This document shows positions 1 to 8,059 of a DNA stretch of 64,000 nucleotides, piece after piece (position 1 is the first letter of the stretch; each line of letters opens with the position of its first letter). Under the pieces are notes generated by a model that saw only the letters and a program-made list of their open reading frames with translations, was not told where the DNA came from and searched no databases. The position numbers and the translations under genes are program-made. The DNA is from Pelagimonas phthalicica (GTDB lineage Bacteria > Pseudomonadota > Alphaproteobacteria > Rhodobacterales > Rhodobacteraceae): positions 1,550,001 to 1,614,000 of the forward strand of contig NZ_SOAP01000002.1 in assembly GCF_004364805.1 (NCBI RefSeq), read 5' to 3'.

Positions 1-809
1 TAAGACCTCATCGCATTCTCAATCAGAAAGCCAAAAAGATAGACAGGCCATGACCTTGGAATCAAACGATTCTCCCAGGCATAGGCCTTGTTCAGCATGC
101 CGGACACGACACTCATTTTTCGGCCCAGATTTCTCAGCCCAACGCGCGCGACGCGTCTTGGGTTTTGTGCGACCATTGGCAAAAGGGCCGCGTTCATCTT
201 CAACCCGTCAGCGAAAGGTGTCGCGGTCAGGCCCGGAGACAGCGTCAGAACGTCAATGCCCTGCTTGCTCATCTCCACCGTCAATGCTTCTCCCAGGGTA
301 AGTACATAAGCCTTTGTCGCCGCATAAACCGCAAAGTTAGGCGTGCCCTGATAAGCAAACAGACTTGATACAAGAATAATGCCTGCCCGCTTCCTACCAG
401 GCGTCTGCTCCGCAGCCATCGCCGTACCAAACAGGTGGGCAAGTTCGCTTGGAGCATCCACATTCAATCGGATCATTCGACGGAGATCGGTATAGTCCTT
501 CTCAAGGAAAGGCCCCATTTCGTCGATACCTGCACTGGCAATCAGGAGACCAACGTCAAGGTCTTCAACCTGCGCATGCAGCGCAGCTGCGGCCCCCTCC
601 TGGACCAGGTCCAGAGCAATCACACGTGTTTGGATATCGTGCTGCAACACCAACTCATGTGACAGTTGATCAAGGGCATCCTGGTTCCTGGCCACAAGGA
701 TGAGGTCGAACTTTTGGGCCGCAAGTTCACGGGCCATTTCCTTGCCAATGCCAGAGGACGCTCCCGTTACCAGGGCCCACCCATCATAGGTTTTCTTCAA
801 ATTTCGCAT
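1..809 (-). CDS. Short-chain dehydrogenase/reductase, C-terminus cut by window edge
   Basis: An NAD(P)-dependent oxidoreductase of the classical SDR family; substrate unknown. Translation from the ATG at 809 shows the cofactor motif TGASSGIG at about residues 15-22, a degenerate NAG motif (ASAGI) near 91-95, the catalytic Ser in ILVSS and the YxxxK motif as YAATK. The frame stays open to base 3 and the last two bases read TA, so a stop probably lies just outside the window; about 269 codons is normal for the family. It lies 73 bp downstream of the azoreductase gene on the same strand and is the last visible gene of a hydrolase-azoreductase-SDR operon, which suggests a role in handling reactive or foreign compounds (inference). 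Confidence 0.9.
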   Translation of the reverse strand, partial: MRNLKKTYDGWALVTGASSGIGKEMARELAAQKFDLILVARNQDALDQLSHELVLQHDIQTRVIALDLVQEGAAAALHAQVEDLDVGLLIASAGIDEMGPFLEKDYTDLRRMIRLNVDAPSELAHLFGTAMAAEQTPGRKRAGIILVSSLFAYQGTPNFAVYAATKAYVLTLGEALTVEMSKQGIDVLTLSPGLTATPFADGLKMNAALLPMVAQNPRRVARVGLRNLGRKMSVVSGMLNKAYAWENRLIPRSWPVYLFGFLIENAMRS

Positions 810-881
810 TTTGACTTTCCATTTCTAACGGTCAGCCGACGGGCAAAGAGCGGCTGATGAGGACGAATGAGACAATCGCAA

Positions 882-1511
882 TCAGGTGATGTCGCGCGTG
901 AGGTCGATGGCCTTGGCAATGGCGGCCTCCTGGTCGCGTTCGGGATCTGCCGTCAAAAGAGAGGGTTGGAATCGGACATCTTTCACGTCCTTGACGCCGA
1001 CAAAATCCAGCCACCAGGCAAGGTATTCCGATTGGAAATCGCTGCCGTATTTCTTGTCAGCGCCCGGAGCCCAAACTCCGGCAGTATAGAACACCACCGC
1101 CTTTTTGCCCTCAAGAAGTCCGGAATATCCGGCCTCTGGATCAAACCCGAACAGCAGCCCGGGCTGCGTGATAGTATCGATATATTGCTTTAGCTTATAA
1201 GGAACACCTCCGTTCCACATGGGTACGGAAAGGACGTAGATGTCGGCATCCATAAATCGCGACGTGATGGCAACGACTTGATCCCAGGCCGACTGCTGGG
1301 ACGCGCCCATTTCCCCGACACCGAAAAAGGTCATCTTCGCTGCGGCTTTGTCCCCATCAAACTCTGGCAAATCTTCCTTCCAAAGCTCGATGGTGTCGAC
1401 AATGAGAGAAGGGTCTTTACGTGTTGCAGCCTCAAGATAGGCCTGGGCCAATTTGCTGGATTGAGACGCATCACCTCGCGGAGAAGCTACGATATTTAGA
1501 ATTTTCGTCAT
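882..1511 (-). CDS. azoR: FMN-dependent NADH-azoreductase
   Basis: Flavodoxin-like quinone/azo reductase of the AzoR (AcpD) family, 209 residues, about the usual length. It begins MTKILNIVASPRGDASQSSK, the phosphate-binding loop of the fold, and carries the family stretch PMWNGGVPYKLKQYIDTITQ around residues 98-117, which shapes the FMN pocket. AzoR enzymes are soluble homodimers that use NADH to reduce quinones and azo compounds by two electrons. The gene sits between an exported alpha/beta hydrolase (41 bp upstream) and an SDR (downstream), all on the minus strand, consistent with an electrophile or quinone detoxification operon. The family call is firm; the substrate is not known. Confidence 0.93.
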   Translation of the reverse strand: MTKILNIVASPRGDASQSSKLAQAYLEAATRKDPSLIVDTIELWKEDLPEFDGDKAAAKMTFFGVGEMGASQQSAWDQVVAITSRFMDADIYVLSVPMWNGGVPYKLKQYIDTITQPGLLFGFDPEAGYSGLLEGKKAVVFYTAGVWAPGADKKYGSDFQSEYLAWWLDFVGVKDVKDVRFQPSLLTADPERDQEAAIAKAIDLTRDIT

Positions 1512-1552
1512 GGGTTTATCCTCGTGATTTGGGGAAATAGGTGGAGCGGTCG

Positions 1553-2488
1553 TTAGCGGGACATAAAGTCATGAATGGCGGCGCTGATCTCAGCGACATG
1601 TGTTTCCAGTGCGAAGTGGCCTGCATCAAACAGATGCACGTCAGCAGCCGGCACCAGTTCCTGGATGGCTGAGACCCCATCGGTCAGAAAGAAAGGGTCG
1701 TTGCGCCCCCATACAATCAAAGTGTCCGGCTGGTGTTCGGCCAGATACGATTGCCATTCGGGGTACTGGGCAACGTTGTCCTGATAGTTCCAAAGGTATT
1801 CGAGCTGGATGTCGTGATTGCCCGGTCTGTCCAATCCCGCCTGGTCATGGACCCAGGCATCGGGATTGATGCGCTCAGCCAAGGTCGCGCCTTGGGTATA
1901 TTGCCAGCGAGTTGTTTCAGGCGCAAAGAACCCGCGCAATGGTGCCTCGGTTTCAACTGTCCGGTTGCCCCAAAATGGCGCAAATTGGCTCACGATATCG
2001 GGGTTCCAACCCTGCGCATGTATGGTCGCATTTTGGATGATGATCCCGTCAACCCTGTCTGGATTGGCCAGTGCCATCCGAAACCCGACCGGGCCGCCGA
2101 AATCTTGCATGAAAAGCGTGTAATTTGAGAGTTCAAGCGTCTCAGTGAACTCTATTATTGTCGCCGCCAGTGTCGCGAAATCATAATCGTAACCCTCGGC
2201 GTCCGGTGCGGAGGATTGACCAAATCCAGGGTAATCCGGCGCAATGACATGATAGGTTTCAGCCAGTTCTGGGATCAAATTCCGGAACATATGCGACGAT
2301 GATGGGAAACCATGCAGGAGCAAGAGGGTTGGCGCGGATTTGGGACCGGCCTCGCGGTAGAAAAGGGAGACCTCGCCGATCTCGACCGTGTTGTAGGTCA
2401 CTTGGTGATCGGTGGCACCAGCGGCCAAGACCGGCAAAGCCGACGAGAAAAAGAGCAAAGCGCCTGAGGTGAAAAGTGAGGGCGTCAT
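1553..2488 (-). CDS. Exported alpha/beta hydrolase, haloalkane dehalogenase/epoxide hydrolase type
   Basis: 311 residues with an N-terminal signal peptide ending near ALPVLAAGA, so probably periplasmic. The oxyanion motif HGFPSS is at about residues 59-64. The nucleophile elbow reads QDFGGP, with Asp in place of Ser, as in haloalkane dehalogenases and epoxide hydrolases. WGRNDPFF and DAGHFALETH supply the expected acid-region and catalytic His positions. The start ATG at 2488 follows an AAGGA box about 9 nt upstream, inside the long inverted repeat at 2491-2546. It is first gene of the operon with azoR and the SDR and is divergent from the CGNR regulator. Which ester, epoxide or halide it hydrolyses cannot be read from the sequence. 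Confidence 0.88.
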   Translation of the reverse strand: MTPSLFTSGALLFFSSALPVLAAGATDHQVTYNTVEIGEVSLFYREAGPKSAPTLLLLHGFPSSSHMFRNLIPELAETYHVIAPDYPGFGQSSAPDAEGYDYDFATLAATIIEFTETLELSNYTLFMQDFGGPVGFRMALANPDRVDGIIIQNATIHAQGWNPDIVSQFAPFWGNRTVETEAPLRGFFAPETTRWQYTQGATLAERINPDAWVHDQAGLDRPGNHDIQLEYLWNYQDNVAQYPEWQSYLAEHQPDTLIVWGRNDPFFLTDGVSAIQELVPAADVHLFDAGHFALETHVAEISAAIHDFMSR

Positions 2489-2490
2489 GG

Positions 2491-2546
2491 GGCGGCATCC
2501 TTAAGTAACCATTGTTATCAAGTTTAGATGGTTACTTGATGCCGCC
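2491..2546. promoter_or_regulatory. Long inverted repeat between divergent hydrolase and CGNR regulator genes
   Basis: Left arm GGCGGCATC (2491-2499) plus AAGTAACCAT (2503-2512). Right arm ATGGTTACTT (2528-2537) plus GATGCCGCC (2538-2546). The two 10-bp inner arms match exactly around a 15-nt centre, and the 9-bp outer arms also match, offset by three bases. It covers the ribosome-binding region of the hydrolase operon. An operator for the neighbouring CGNR regulator is the natural inference; an mRNA hairpin that hides the hydrolase start is the alternative. Confidence 0.7.
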
Positions 2547-2675
2547 AGACAGTAGCTTTGACAAATCACGATTTTTTGCGCCACAACGAAGGAAATATAA
2601 CTTGCAAAGCTATCGTTAGAAGGTTATGTCGTGCGATTGCCAATAGTCGCTACTTCACCAGGAGCCACAATCGCC

Positions 2676-3287
2676 ATGGACGAAATTCGCCCAGCCGCAT
2701 TTTTCATCGGCGAGAGCACGGCTCTGGATTTTGTCAACTCCGTCGCCGCGCCAAGATCAACAGAGTTTGAATGGCTCGCATCGGGTGACGATGTCCTGGA
2801 TTGGTTACACTTGGCCGGTCTGTTGTCCGAGACGGAACGGTCCGCCCTGGCGCAACCCAAACACGAAACTGCATTAGAACGGGCGGCAGCGGATTTGCGG
2901 ACCTTTCGGGAGGAGTTTCGCGACTTGGTCCACTTGATTACTACCGAGAAACAGGTGCCGCCGGATCACGCCTTGATCGCAAAACTCAATCACCTGATGG
3001 CACAAGGTCAGCAATCGCTGCGTCTGGTCGCAAGCGGGTCTGATGACCAACAGATTGCTCTCAAACTCGAATATGACATCGCCAGCCCCGAAGATCTCTT
3101 ACCGCGCATCGCCGCATCATGCGCCGAGTTTATCGCCAAGGCCGACCTCAGATATGTTCGGCTCTGCGAAGGTTCGGGATGCACGTTGTTTTTCAACGAT
3201 GTCAGCAAGAACCACAAAAGGCGTTGGTGCAGCATGGAGGTCTGCGGCAATCGCGCCAAGGCCGCCGCATACAGAAATCGGACCTAG
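2676..3287 (+). CDS. CGNR zinc-finger transcriptional regulator (ABATE domain)
   Basis: About 203 residues from the ATG at 2676, chosen because AGGAG lies 11 nt upstream and the ABATE domain begins at once (FFIGESTALDFVNSV). A GTG at 2631 in the same frame would add 15 residues without a clear ribosome site. The C-terminal zinc finger reads C-x4-C in CEGSGC, then the WCSMEVCGNR core that names the family, and ends AKAAAYR. CGNR proteins are one-component regulators: the N-terminal ABATE domain is thought to sense a ligand and the finger binds DNA. It is divergent from the hydrolase-azoreductase-SDR operon, which it probably controls through the inverted repeat at 2491-2546 (inference). Confidence 0.88.
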   Translation: MDEIRPAAFFIGESTALDFVNSVAAPRSTEFEWLASGDDVLDWLHLAGLLSETERSALAQPKHETALERAAADLRTFREEFRDLVHLITTEKQVPPDHALIAKLNHLMAQGQQSLRLVASGSDDQQIALKLEYDIASPEDLLPRIAASCAEFIAKADLRYVRLCEGSGCTLFFNDVSKNHKRRWCSMEVCGNRAKAAAYRNRT

Positions 3288-3423
3288 GCCGTCATTCCTT
3301 CGAGAAAAACGCGGTGTTCGGTCCAAAGCGGAATTGAGAGCATAGGAGGTGACGGTAAAGATCGCATGCTGGCTTTCGTCACTTCAGCGACCGTCGGTCA
3401 AATGAAGGTGTGCAAATGGCGCA

Positions 3424-3750
3424 TTAAGATCTGGCGAGACCTAGCTGATAAGCCCCACTTGAGTGGTCCAGTTGCATGATTGGCCTTTGGTCCACCTGAA
3501 CGATGGTTTCGGAGGCCGGTGGGCGGTATCTCAATGCGCAGTGTGGTCGGTTGGTGTTATATGTCCACAGCCATCGCCTGGCGTGGTCTTGCACCTCAAC
3601 ACATTCGGCACGCGCTTTGGGAATTTCGTGACGCGCATGGATTTGTTTTTGTGCCGTAGGGCGACCTGAAAAGAAACGAAGCAGGTTTTCAGGAAGGGAT
3701 ACACCCCAACCAGGACCTTCATTATGCAATGACGTATTCGGTTGCAGCAT
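3424..3750 (-). pseudogene. Transposase C-terminal relic, IS3/IS481-like integrase core
   Basis: The frame contains ARRWLWTYNTNRPHCALRYR followed by PPASETI, the typical end of an rve-type transposase (…YN…RPH.AL.YR.P). Only about 90 residues remain, with no DDE catalytic part and no clear terminal inverted repeats. It sits alone between the regulator and the envelope module. I read it as an insertion-sequence remnant, not an active gene. Family assignment beyond rve-type is uncertain. Confidence 0.6.
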
Positions 3751-3837
3751 CTCTGAATGATCTGTTCAAACGGTTATAGGTGAGCCCGCCGCGCGCTCCT
3801 AAAAATTGGGTGACAGGCAGCGCAAACTGAATAAAAG

Positions 3838-4305
3838 TTATTCTTGCAGTTTCAGCAATAGATGCGCGACGGTCCCTTTCTTGGTTCTTACAGACACCCA
3901 GCCGCTGTTTGCTTGGCTACACAAGCGCAATCGCCCCTCGCTTTGGGCAAAAAAAGCTGAGTAGTCTCGCTTAAAACTCAACCCCACAAACCAAGGTCCC
4001 AGCTTGTCGCAATCCGCAACATCGGGAAGCAAAATCAGCGTTTCTGGTGAAATTTCTCTGGCGACGGCGACTTGGACGGTGCGGCCATTTTCCGAGAAGG
4101 GGGCGAGGCCCATTTCAGCAACCGGGTCCAATTTTGGAGAAGGTTGAGGCACAATATCAGGCGATTGCAGCGCATATTCCCTTTCGATCACATCAATCAT
4201 CAAATCGGCCAGGTTATCGACAAGCGGGTTCGTCACTTCGGCGATTGCAATCGACGCGAAATGAATTTGAACAGCAGCAGCAAACAGCAGGGACTTAACA
4301 GTCAT
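3838..4305 (-). CDS. Exported protein of unknown function, last gene of TolQ/ExbD operon
   Basis: 155 residues with a cleavable signal peptide ending at SIAIA-EV. The mature part is mostly polar, with two cysteines (in VADCDKLG and RLRLCSQ) that could form a disulfide in the periplasm. I recognise no domain. The start ATG has GAGGG close upstream. It lies 60 bp downstream of the ExbD-like gene on the same strand and so is probably the last gene of the minus-strand operon 7964-3838. The tail KKGTVAHLLLKLQE is amphipathic. Function unknown. Confidence 0.7.
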   Translation of the reverse strand: MTVKSLLFAAAVQIHFASIAIAEVTNPLVDNLADLMIDVIEREYALQSPDIVPQPSPKLDPVAEMGLAPFSENGRTVQVAVAREISPETLILLPDVADCDKLGPWFVGLSFKRDYSAFFAQSEGRLRLCSQANSGWVSVRTKKGTVAHLLLKLQE

Positions 4306-4365
4306 TGAGCCCTCAAAATAAAAAATTAGCGCAATGCACTTAGAATATTCTATTGTCAGAATAGG

Positions 4366-5010
4366 TCAATACGCGCGCAACACCCCCTGGAAAGAGAAAC
4401 TTTGGCGGGTTCTGCGCTCTGTCATCTTGTTATTCCCAGTGACAAAATTCACCGTCAGCGGGCGTCCCAATTTCTCGGCCACGTCCATCAACTCAGGTAA
4501 AAAACTCGCCGCTGCGCCGAAAATTATCACGCGCGCAGGGGCGGTCTCTTCTGCCCAGGTCTGAAGCTCTGTTTGCGCATCAAGTTTTTGCGAAAAGACA
4601 CCGCCGGTCTCGATCCGGTCCGTGTCTGGCAACAGGATCTCAAAAGCCTCAAAGCCGCCCAGGCTTTCTCGATCCGGGATCAAAGTGATGTCTGCACCGC
4701 TGACTGGATCCGTGGCCGCCAGATGCGCGGTTTGCGTAGTGCTCAGCAATCGCGCCGCCGCGTCATAATCCAGCTGCAACAGCACACCATCGCGCAAGAG
4801 CCACGTATCCAGCCTAGGAAATGGGGCCGCCAAAGAACTGACGGCGATGGGATCCGTCTTTGGTTCCTTGCTCTTGTAGGAAAAGAAGGTTGGGCCAATG
4901 GAGGATGATGCAGCCATCACCACCAGAATAACCAGAATCATCGCAAATAACGCAACGACGGCATCCAATTGATAGCTCTCATCGGCCCCGCCGGTTTGAC
5001 GGCGTCTCAT
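4366..5010 (-). CDS. ExbD/TolR-like single-span membrane protein
   Basis: 214 residues from the ATG at 5010, which overlaps the stop of the upstream gene as ATGA; a longer upstream frame exists but would overlap the neighbour heavily. A short basic N-terminus (MRRRQTGG) precedes one membrane span (AVVALFAMILVILVVMAA) and a periplasmic domain with Asp-rich, beta/alpha character. The layout is that of ExbD/TolR stator partners, and the Asp in QLDAVV just before the span would fit the conserved protonatable Asp of that family (inference). It ends a 5463-5007-4366 trio with a TolQ-type channel. Periplasmic sequence divergence is high, so the family call is by context and topology. Confidence 0.65.
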   Translation of the reverse strand: MRRRQTGGADESYQLDAVVALFAMILVILVVMAASSSIGPTFFSYKSKEPKTDPIAVSSLAAPFPRLDTWLLRDGVLLQLDYDAAARLLSTTQTAHLAATDPVSGADITLIPDRESLGGFEAFEILLPDTDRIETGGVFSQKLDAQTELQTWAEETAPARVIIFGAAASFLPELMDVAEKLGRPLTVNFVTGNNKMTERRTRQSFSFQGVLRAY

Positions 5011-5459
5011 GGATTGGCCTCCGGTGGCGGGACAAGCACCATGCTGACCGCCAGTAAAGCCCTTGCGCTGTTTTCCTCCCAAACGTCACTTTCATTGTTC
5101 TGAGAACGCGCCTCTCTGAGCGCTGACAGTGCGCAGCGCCCTTGGTTGGGATCCGCCTCAAGCCGCACCCGCAACAAAAGAGCGTCCGGAGAGGGTGTAT
5201 TTGCCAAAAGAGCCATCGCTTCTTTTGGAGTGTAGCTGTCGCTGTCCGACAGCGCCCACCACTCGGGCAGGGTCACAAAGCTGAGCTTCCCCTCCGCACA
5301 ACGCAGTGTCACGTCAGCATACGGTTGCGCACCATCTGTCGGAGATGGCTTTGATGACAAGATCAGAAAAATCAGCAGGATAGCCGTGCCGCCAACAAAA
5401 GCGTCAACCATGGCTAGCAGCGGAATACCCGCAGCCCCCTGTCTTGTCGCGCGTGCCAT
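5007..5459 (-). CDS. ExbD/TolR-like single-span membrane protein
   Basis: 150 residues: short basic N-terminus (MARATRQGAAG), then LLAMVDAFVGGTAILLIFLI as the single membrane span with an Asp at its entrance, as in ExbD/TolR/MotB proton-motive partners, then a periplasmic part with two cysteines (LRCAEG and GRCALS). The start is 3 bp after the stop of the TolQ-like gene, and its own stop overlaps the next gene as ATGA. Two different ExbD-like genes follow one TolQ-like gene, an arrangement that could build a heteromeric stator. Confidence 0.68.
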   Translation of the reverse strand: MARATRQGAAGIPLLAMVDAFVGGTAILLIFLILSSKPSPTDGAQPYADVTLRCAEGKLSFVTLPEWWALSDSDSYTPKEAMALLANTPSPDALLLRVRLEADPNQGRCALSALREARSQNNESDVWEENSARALLAVSMVLVPPPEANP

Positions 5460-5462
5460 GGA

Positions 5463-6131
5463 TCAACGCTCGGCACTATGTGCCAAGTGGTCAAACGTGG
5501 CCTCTATGACCTTGCTTCCCACAAGACAAACCAGCGCCCCTGCCAAGCCGATAAGTGTTGTATCAAAGGCAACGTGCAAATTTGACAGCACCGGTTGCAA
5601 GGCGTCCGGATTGCCGATCGCCCCTGGCAAGGCCTCGATCGCCCCGGACAGGCCGACGACGGTTCCCAAGAAACCCAGCATCGGAAACGCGCTTAGTCCA
5701 AATGAAAGCGGGACCGCCAGTTCTTCGCCATCCTGGCTTACAATCAGGGCGTCTTCGGTCAGGTCTTGCTTTTGCCGCAGGCGCAACGGGCGGGCGGTGA
5801 CAAGCCTGAGCAGCAGCCCAAGACCTCCGGCAGGCCCATCAACGGAGCCTTTATTGACCTCGACGGCCTCGATCAACATCATACTGACCTGCAAAATCGT
5901 GTAGAGAACCGGCACCAGACATGCCGCAGCAAAGGCAAGTCGCACAGGATCCAGCGCAATGCGTGCCAGCAAGCTGTCGGCGGTTTCTTCACCGGGCACA
6001 TCCTGCAAAAACAGATCACGCCGGATCATCAGCAGCAAAAAGATAAGCGCCGCGCAAACAATAAAGCTGCGCCAAGGTCTGACCACGCGCAGCTTTTGAT
6101 GTTGTGTCTCAGAGGTTTCCGAAGCAGTCAT
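5463..6131 (-). CDS. MotA/TolQ/ExbB-family proton channel
   Basis: 222 residues. The diagnostic C-terminal half is present: FPMLGFLGTVVGLSGAIEAL then LHVAFDTTLIGLAGALVCL, the two conserved transmembrane helices of TolQ/ExbB/MotA. Two earlier helices (FIVCAALIFLLLMI and FAAACLVPVLYTILQVSMML) complete the usual topology. Members form pentamers around a dimer of ExbD-like subunits and convert proton flow to mechanical work on the envelope. The ATG at 6131 follows directly on the TAG stop of the preceding gene. The two ExbD-like genes downstream support a complete motor unit; its target is not TonB or Tol as far as can be seen, since no TonB, TolA or Pal is present. Confidence 0.87.
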   Translation of the reverse strand: MTASETSETQHQKLRVVRPWRSFIVCAALIFLLLMIRRDLFLQDVPGEETADSLLARIALDPVRLAFAAACLVPVLYTILQVSMMLIEAVEVNKGSVDGPAGGLGLLLRLVTARPLRLRQKQDLTEDALIVSQDGEELAVPLSFGLSAFPMLGFLGTVVGLSGAIEALPGAIGNPDALQPVLSNLHVAFDTTLIGLAGALVCLVGSKVIEATFDHLAHSAER

Positions 6132-6449
6132 CTAGTCGGTTTCCTTGATGTCCGAGAGGATCAATTGCAGCTCTTTGCGTTGGCTGACGAACTCGGCGCG
6201 CTTCGCCTTGAGAACTTCGATCTGGTCAATCAGATCAGCTGACGCACCAAACCCGGCATTGGCCTCGGCTTCAGCAATATCCTTGTCAAGATCCGCGATG
6301 AACGTCGCGAGGACCGCGTCTAAATCCTTAACCTTGTTATACAATTCGTCCAGCTCGTTTGTCACGACGTCTTGCGCGACAGCAGGCGATGCCAACACAA
6401 AGGCCAAGGCGCTGATCGCAAGCGCCTTGGTTACCAATTCCCGCAACAC
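6132..6449 (-). CDS. Small exported coiled-coil protein
   Basis: 105 residues, GTG start at 6449. A signal peptide ends at ASPAVAQ-DV; the rest is a nearly continuous charged helix (for example VTNELDELYNKVKDLDAVLA and IEVLKAKRAEFVSQRKELQL), predicted as coiled coil in the periplasm. There are no cysteines in the mature part. It lies between a larger exported coiled-coil protein (5 bp upstream) and the TolQ-like gene (directly adjacent). A periplasmic linker or sensor touching the ExbD-like subunits is a reasonable guess, not shown. Confidence 0.72.
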   Translation of the reverse strand: MLRELVTKALAISALAFVLASPAVAQDVVTNELDELYNKVKDLDAVLATFIADLDKDIAEAEANAGFGASADLIDQIEVLKAKRAEFVSQRKELQLILSDIKETD

Positions 6450-6453
6450 CGAC

Positions 6454-7068
6454 TTAGTTCTCGACCAGGTTCGGGTCGCGCTCTCTCAGAGCCTTTTCGA
6501 CCTCACCAACACGTTCGGTCCCTTCTTTGATGATCCCGGTCGCATCATCAAAAAGTTTCTGGATCTGGTCATAGCGCTTGGCTTTGATCAGGAACTTGAC
6601 CCGCGTCCGTTCAGCCTCGACAGCACGAATACGGCGGTCCAAAGCCTCGAATTCACGTTTCAGAACTTCGCCCTGATCAGAGAATACCTTCGCATCCTCC
6701 AGGAAGATCTCTTCGAAATCCAGAAACCCCTCAACCTTGGCATCCGCCGCGTCCGCCAGGGCCGCTTGCTCAAAGGCTTCGAGACGGGTGATATAGGTTC
6801 CGTCCGCGGCACCAATCGCCGCATGCGCCTTCAGGGTTTCGATCATTTCGTCAAAGGTCTTGTCCGCTTCTTCAAGCTTCAACCCGGCCGCGTCGATCCC
6901 GTCCGAGAGTTCCTGAATCCGTGCCAGTGTTGCTTCTCGGCTTGCTGCAATATCTTCAACGATTTTAGCCAGATCGCCCGGTTCAGTCTCTTGTGCCGCA
7001 AGCGGGGTGACCCCCATGCCCACGATAACACAAATCGTCGCTGCAAAGCCCCGCAATGAGTGGATCAT
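6454..7068 (-). CDS. Exported coiled-coil protein
   Basis: 204 residues. Signal peptide to VTPLAAQ-ET; the mature part is almost wholly helical with heptad-like runs (RREFEALDRRIRAVEAERTR region near residues 140-160) and no cysteine. GGAG lies 8 nt before the ATG at 7068. Same operon as the Cys-rich exported protein upstream and the small coiled-coil protein downstream. No known domain recognised. Long periplasmic coiled coils next to a TolQ/ExbD motor recall the helical arms of TolA in topology only. Confidence 0.72.
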   Translation of the reverse strand: MIHSLRGFAATICVIVGMGVTPLAAQETEPGDLAKIVEDIAASREATLARIQELSDGIDAAGLKLEEADKTFDEMIETLKAHAAIGAADGTYITRLEAFEQAALADAADAKVEGFLDFEEIFLEDAKVFSDQGEVLKREFEALDRRIRAVEAERTRVKFLIKAKRYDQIQKLFDDATGIIKEGTERVGEVEKALRERDPNLVEN

Positions 7069-7109
7069 AACATGTACTCCAGTTCAGTTGATCACTTGGT
7101 ATTTGAAAT

Positions 7110-7964
7110 TCATTCGCATTTCTGAGGGCCGATAAAGCCCAGGGTAAAGATCGCATCCAGATCACGATTGAGATCCGTCAGCATAGAGCTGATCTGCTTG
7201 CTTTGCGCTTCGGCACCATCCAGGGATTTTCGCAGATCATCCTGAAAAAAGTTGATCACCAGCTCGCAGTTCGGGAAATTTCCGTTGGAACAAAAATCCC
7301 CCCGTTCATCGAGCCACAGGGTATAATTTTTGCGACAGGTCGAGATATCGCCCAGATTGCCGTCCAGAACAGTGGCACGCCCCCGAAGCCCCTTTGCACC
7401 CACAACCATGGTCAGCATGCGTTCTTCGGGGATCGTACAGGCGAGTTCTCTCAGGCGGTCTGGGTTCAACTCTCCTTCGCCCGTATCGATGGTGCCCAGC
7501 TCAGTATATTCGAGCTGCACCAGGCCCGTTTCTTCGGCCAGACATTCAAACATTTTCGACACGGCTTCATCGGATGCGGCGCAATCGGGCAGTTCTGAAA
7601 AAAAGGCGTTGTAGAGCTTCAGCCATTCAGGATCAGACTTGATGATGGCATTGGCTTCGCGGCTGGTACTGCGCGCAAGTTCCACACATTTCCCCAGCGT
7701 TGTCAGCTCAACCACTGGCTGAGAGACACATTGGGCCGCATCGGCACCCGGAGCGGCAGAAATCGCCGCGGCACACCCATCAGCATTCTTGATCAGAAAA
7801 TCCACATCCGTGCAGGCCGGCTTGCATTTGTTGGGGCAATCAGAAAGAACCGAGCCTTCTCCACATTGAGCAAGCAGCTTTGGCAGGTTCGCCTCGTCTG
7901 CTAAAGCCGCCTTTGGAAGCGTCAAGGATGCAGAAAGGACGCAGAGTTTAAGGAGGGTTTTCAT
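7110..7964 (-). CDS. Exported cysteine-rich protein of unknown function
   Basis: 284 residues from the ATG at 7964, chosen because the signal peptide starts there (MKTLLKLCVLSASLTLPKAA, cleavage after ALA); an in-frame GTG at 7997 would only lengthen it. The mature protein has at least a dozen cysteines, clustered early (CPNKCKPACTD) and spread to the end (PQKCE), so several disulfides are expected. The last 60 residues include a helical stretch. First gene of the minus-strand operon running to 3838, divergent from the coiled-coil gene at 8060. No family recognised. Confidence 0.72.
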   Translation of the reverse strand: MKTLLKLCVLSASLTLPKAALADEANLPKLLAQCGEGSVLSDCPNKCKPACTDVDFLIKNADGCAAAISAAPGADAAQCVSQPVVELTTLGKCVELARSTSREANAIIKSDPEWLKLYNAFFSELPDCAASDEAVSKMFECLAEETGLVQLEYTELGTIDTGEGELNPDRLRELACTIPEERMLTMVVGAKGLRGRATVLDGNLGDISTCRKNYTLWLDERGDFCSNGNFPNCELVINFFQDDLRKSLDGAEAQSKQISSMLTDLNRDLDAIFTLGFIGPQKCE

Positions 7965-8059
7965 GCCTATCAAGTGTTTCAATCGTTCAAGTCCCACATT
8001 AAGCTTTGGTCAAATTATTCTATGATTTGAGTATGATTCTCTTGTTGAAAGGCTAGCGA

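Noticed and set aside
6145-7059. Plus-strand open frame of 304 codons
   Set aside because: It covers two minus-strand genes with clear signal peptides and coupled starts. Its own translation is low-complexity and lacks any recognisable domain.
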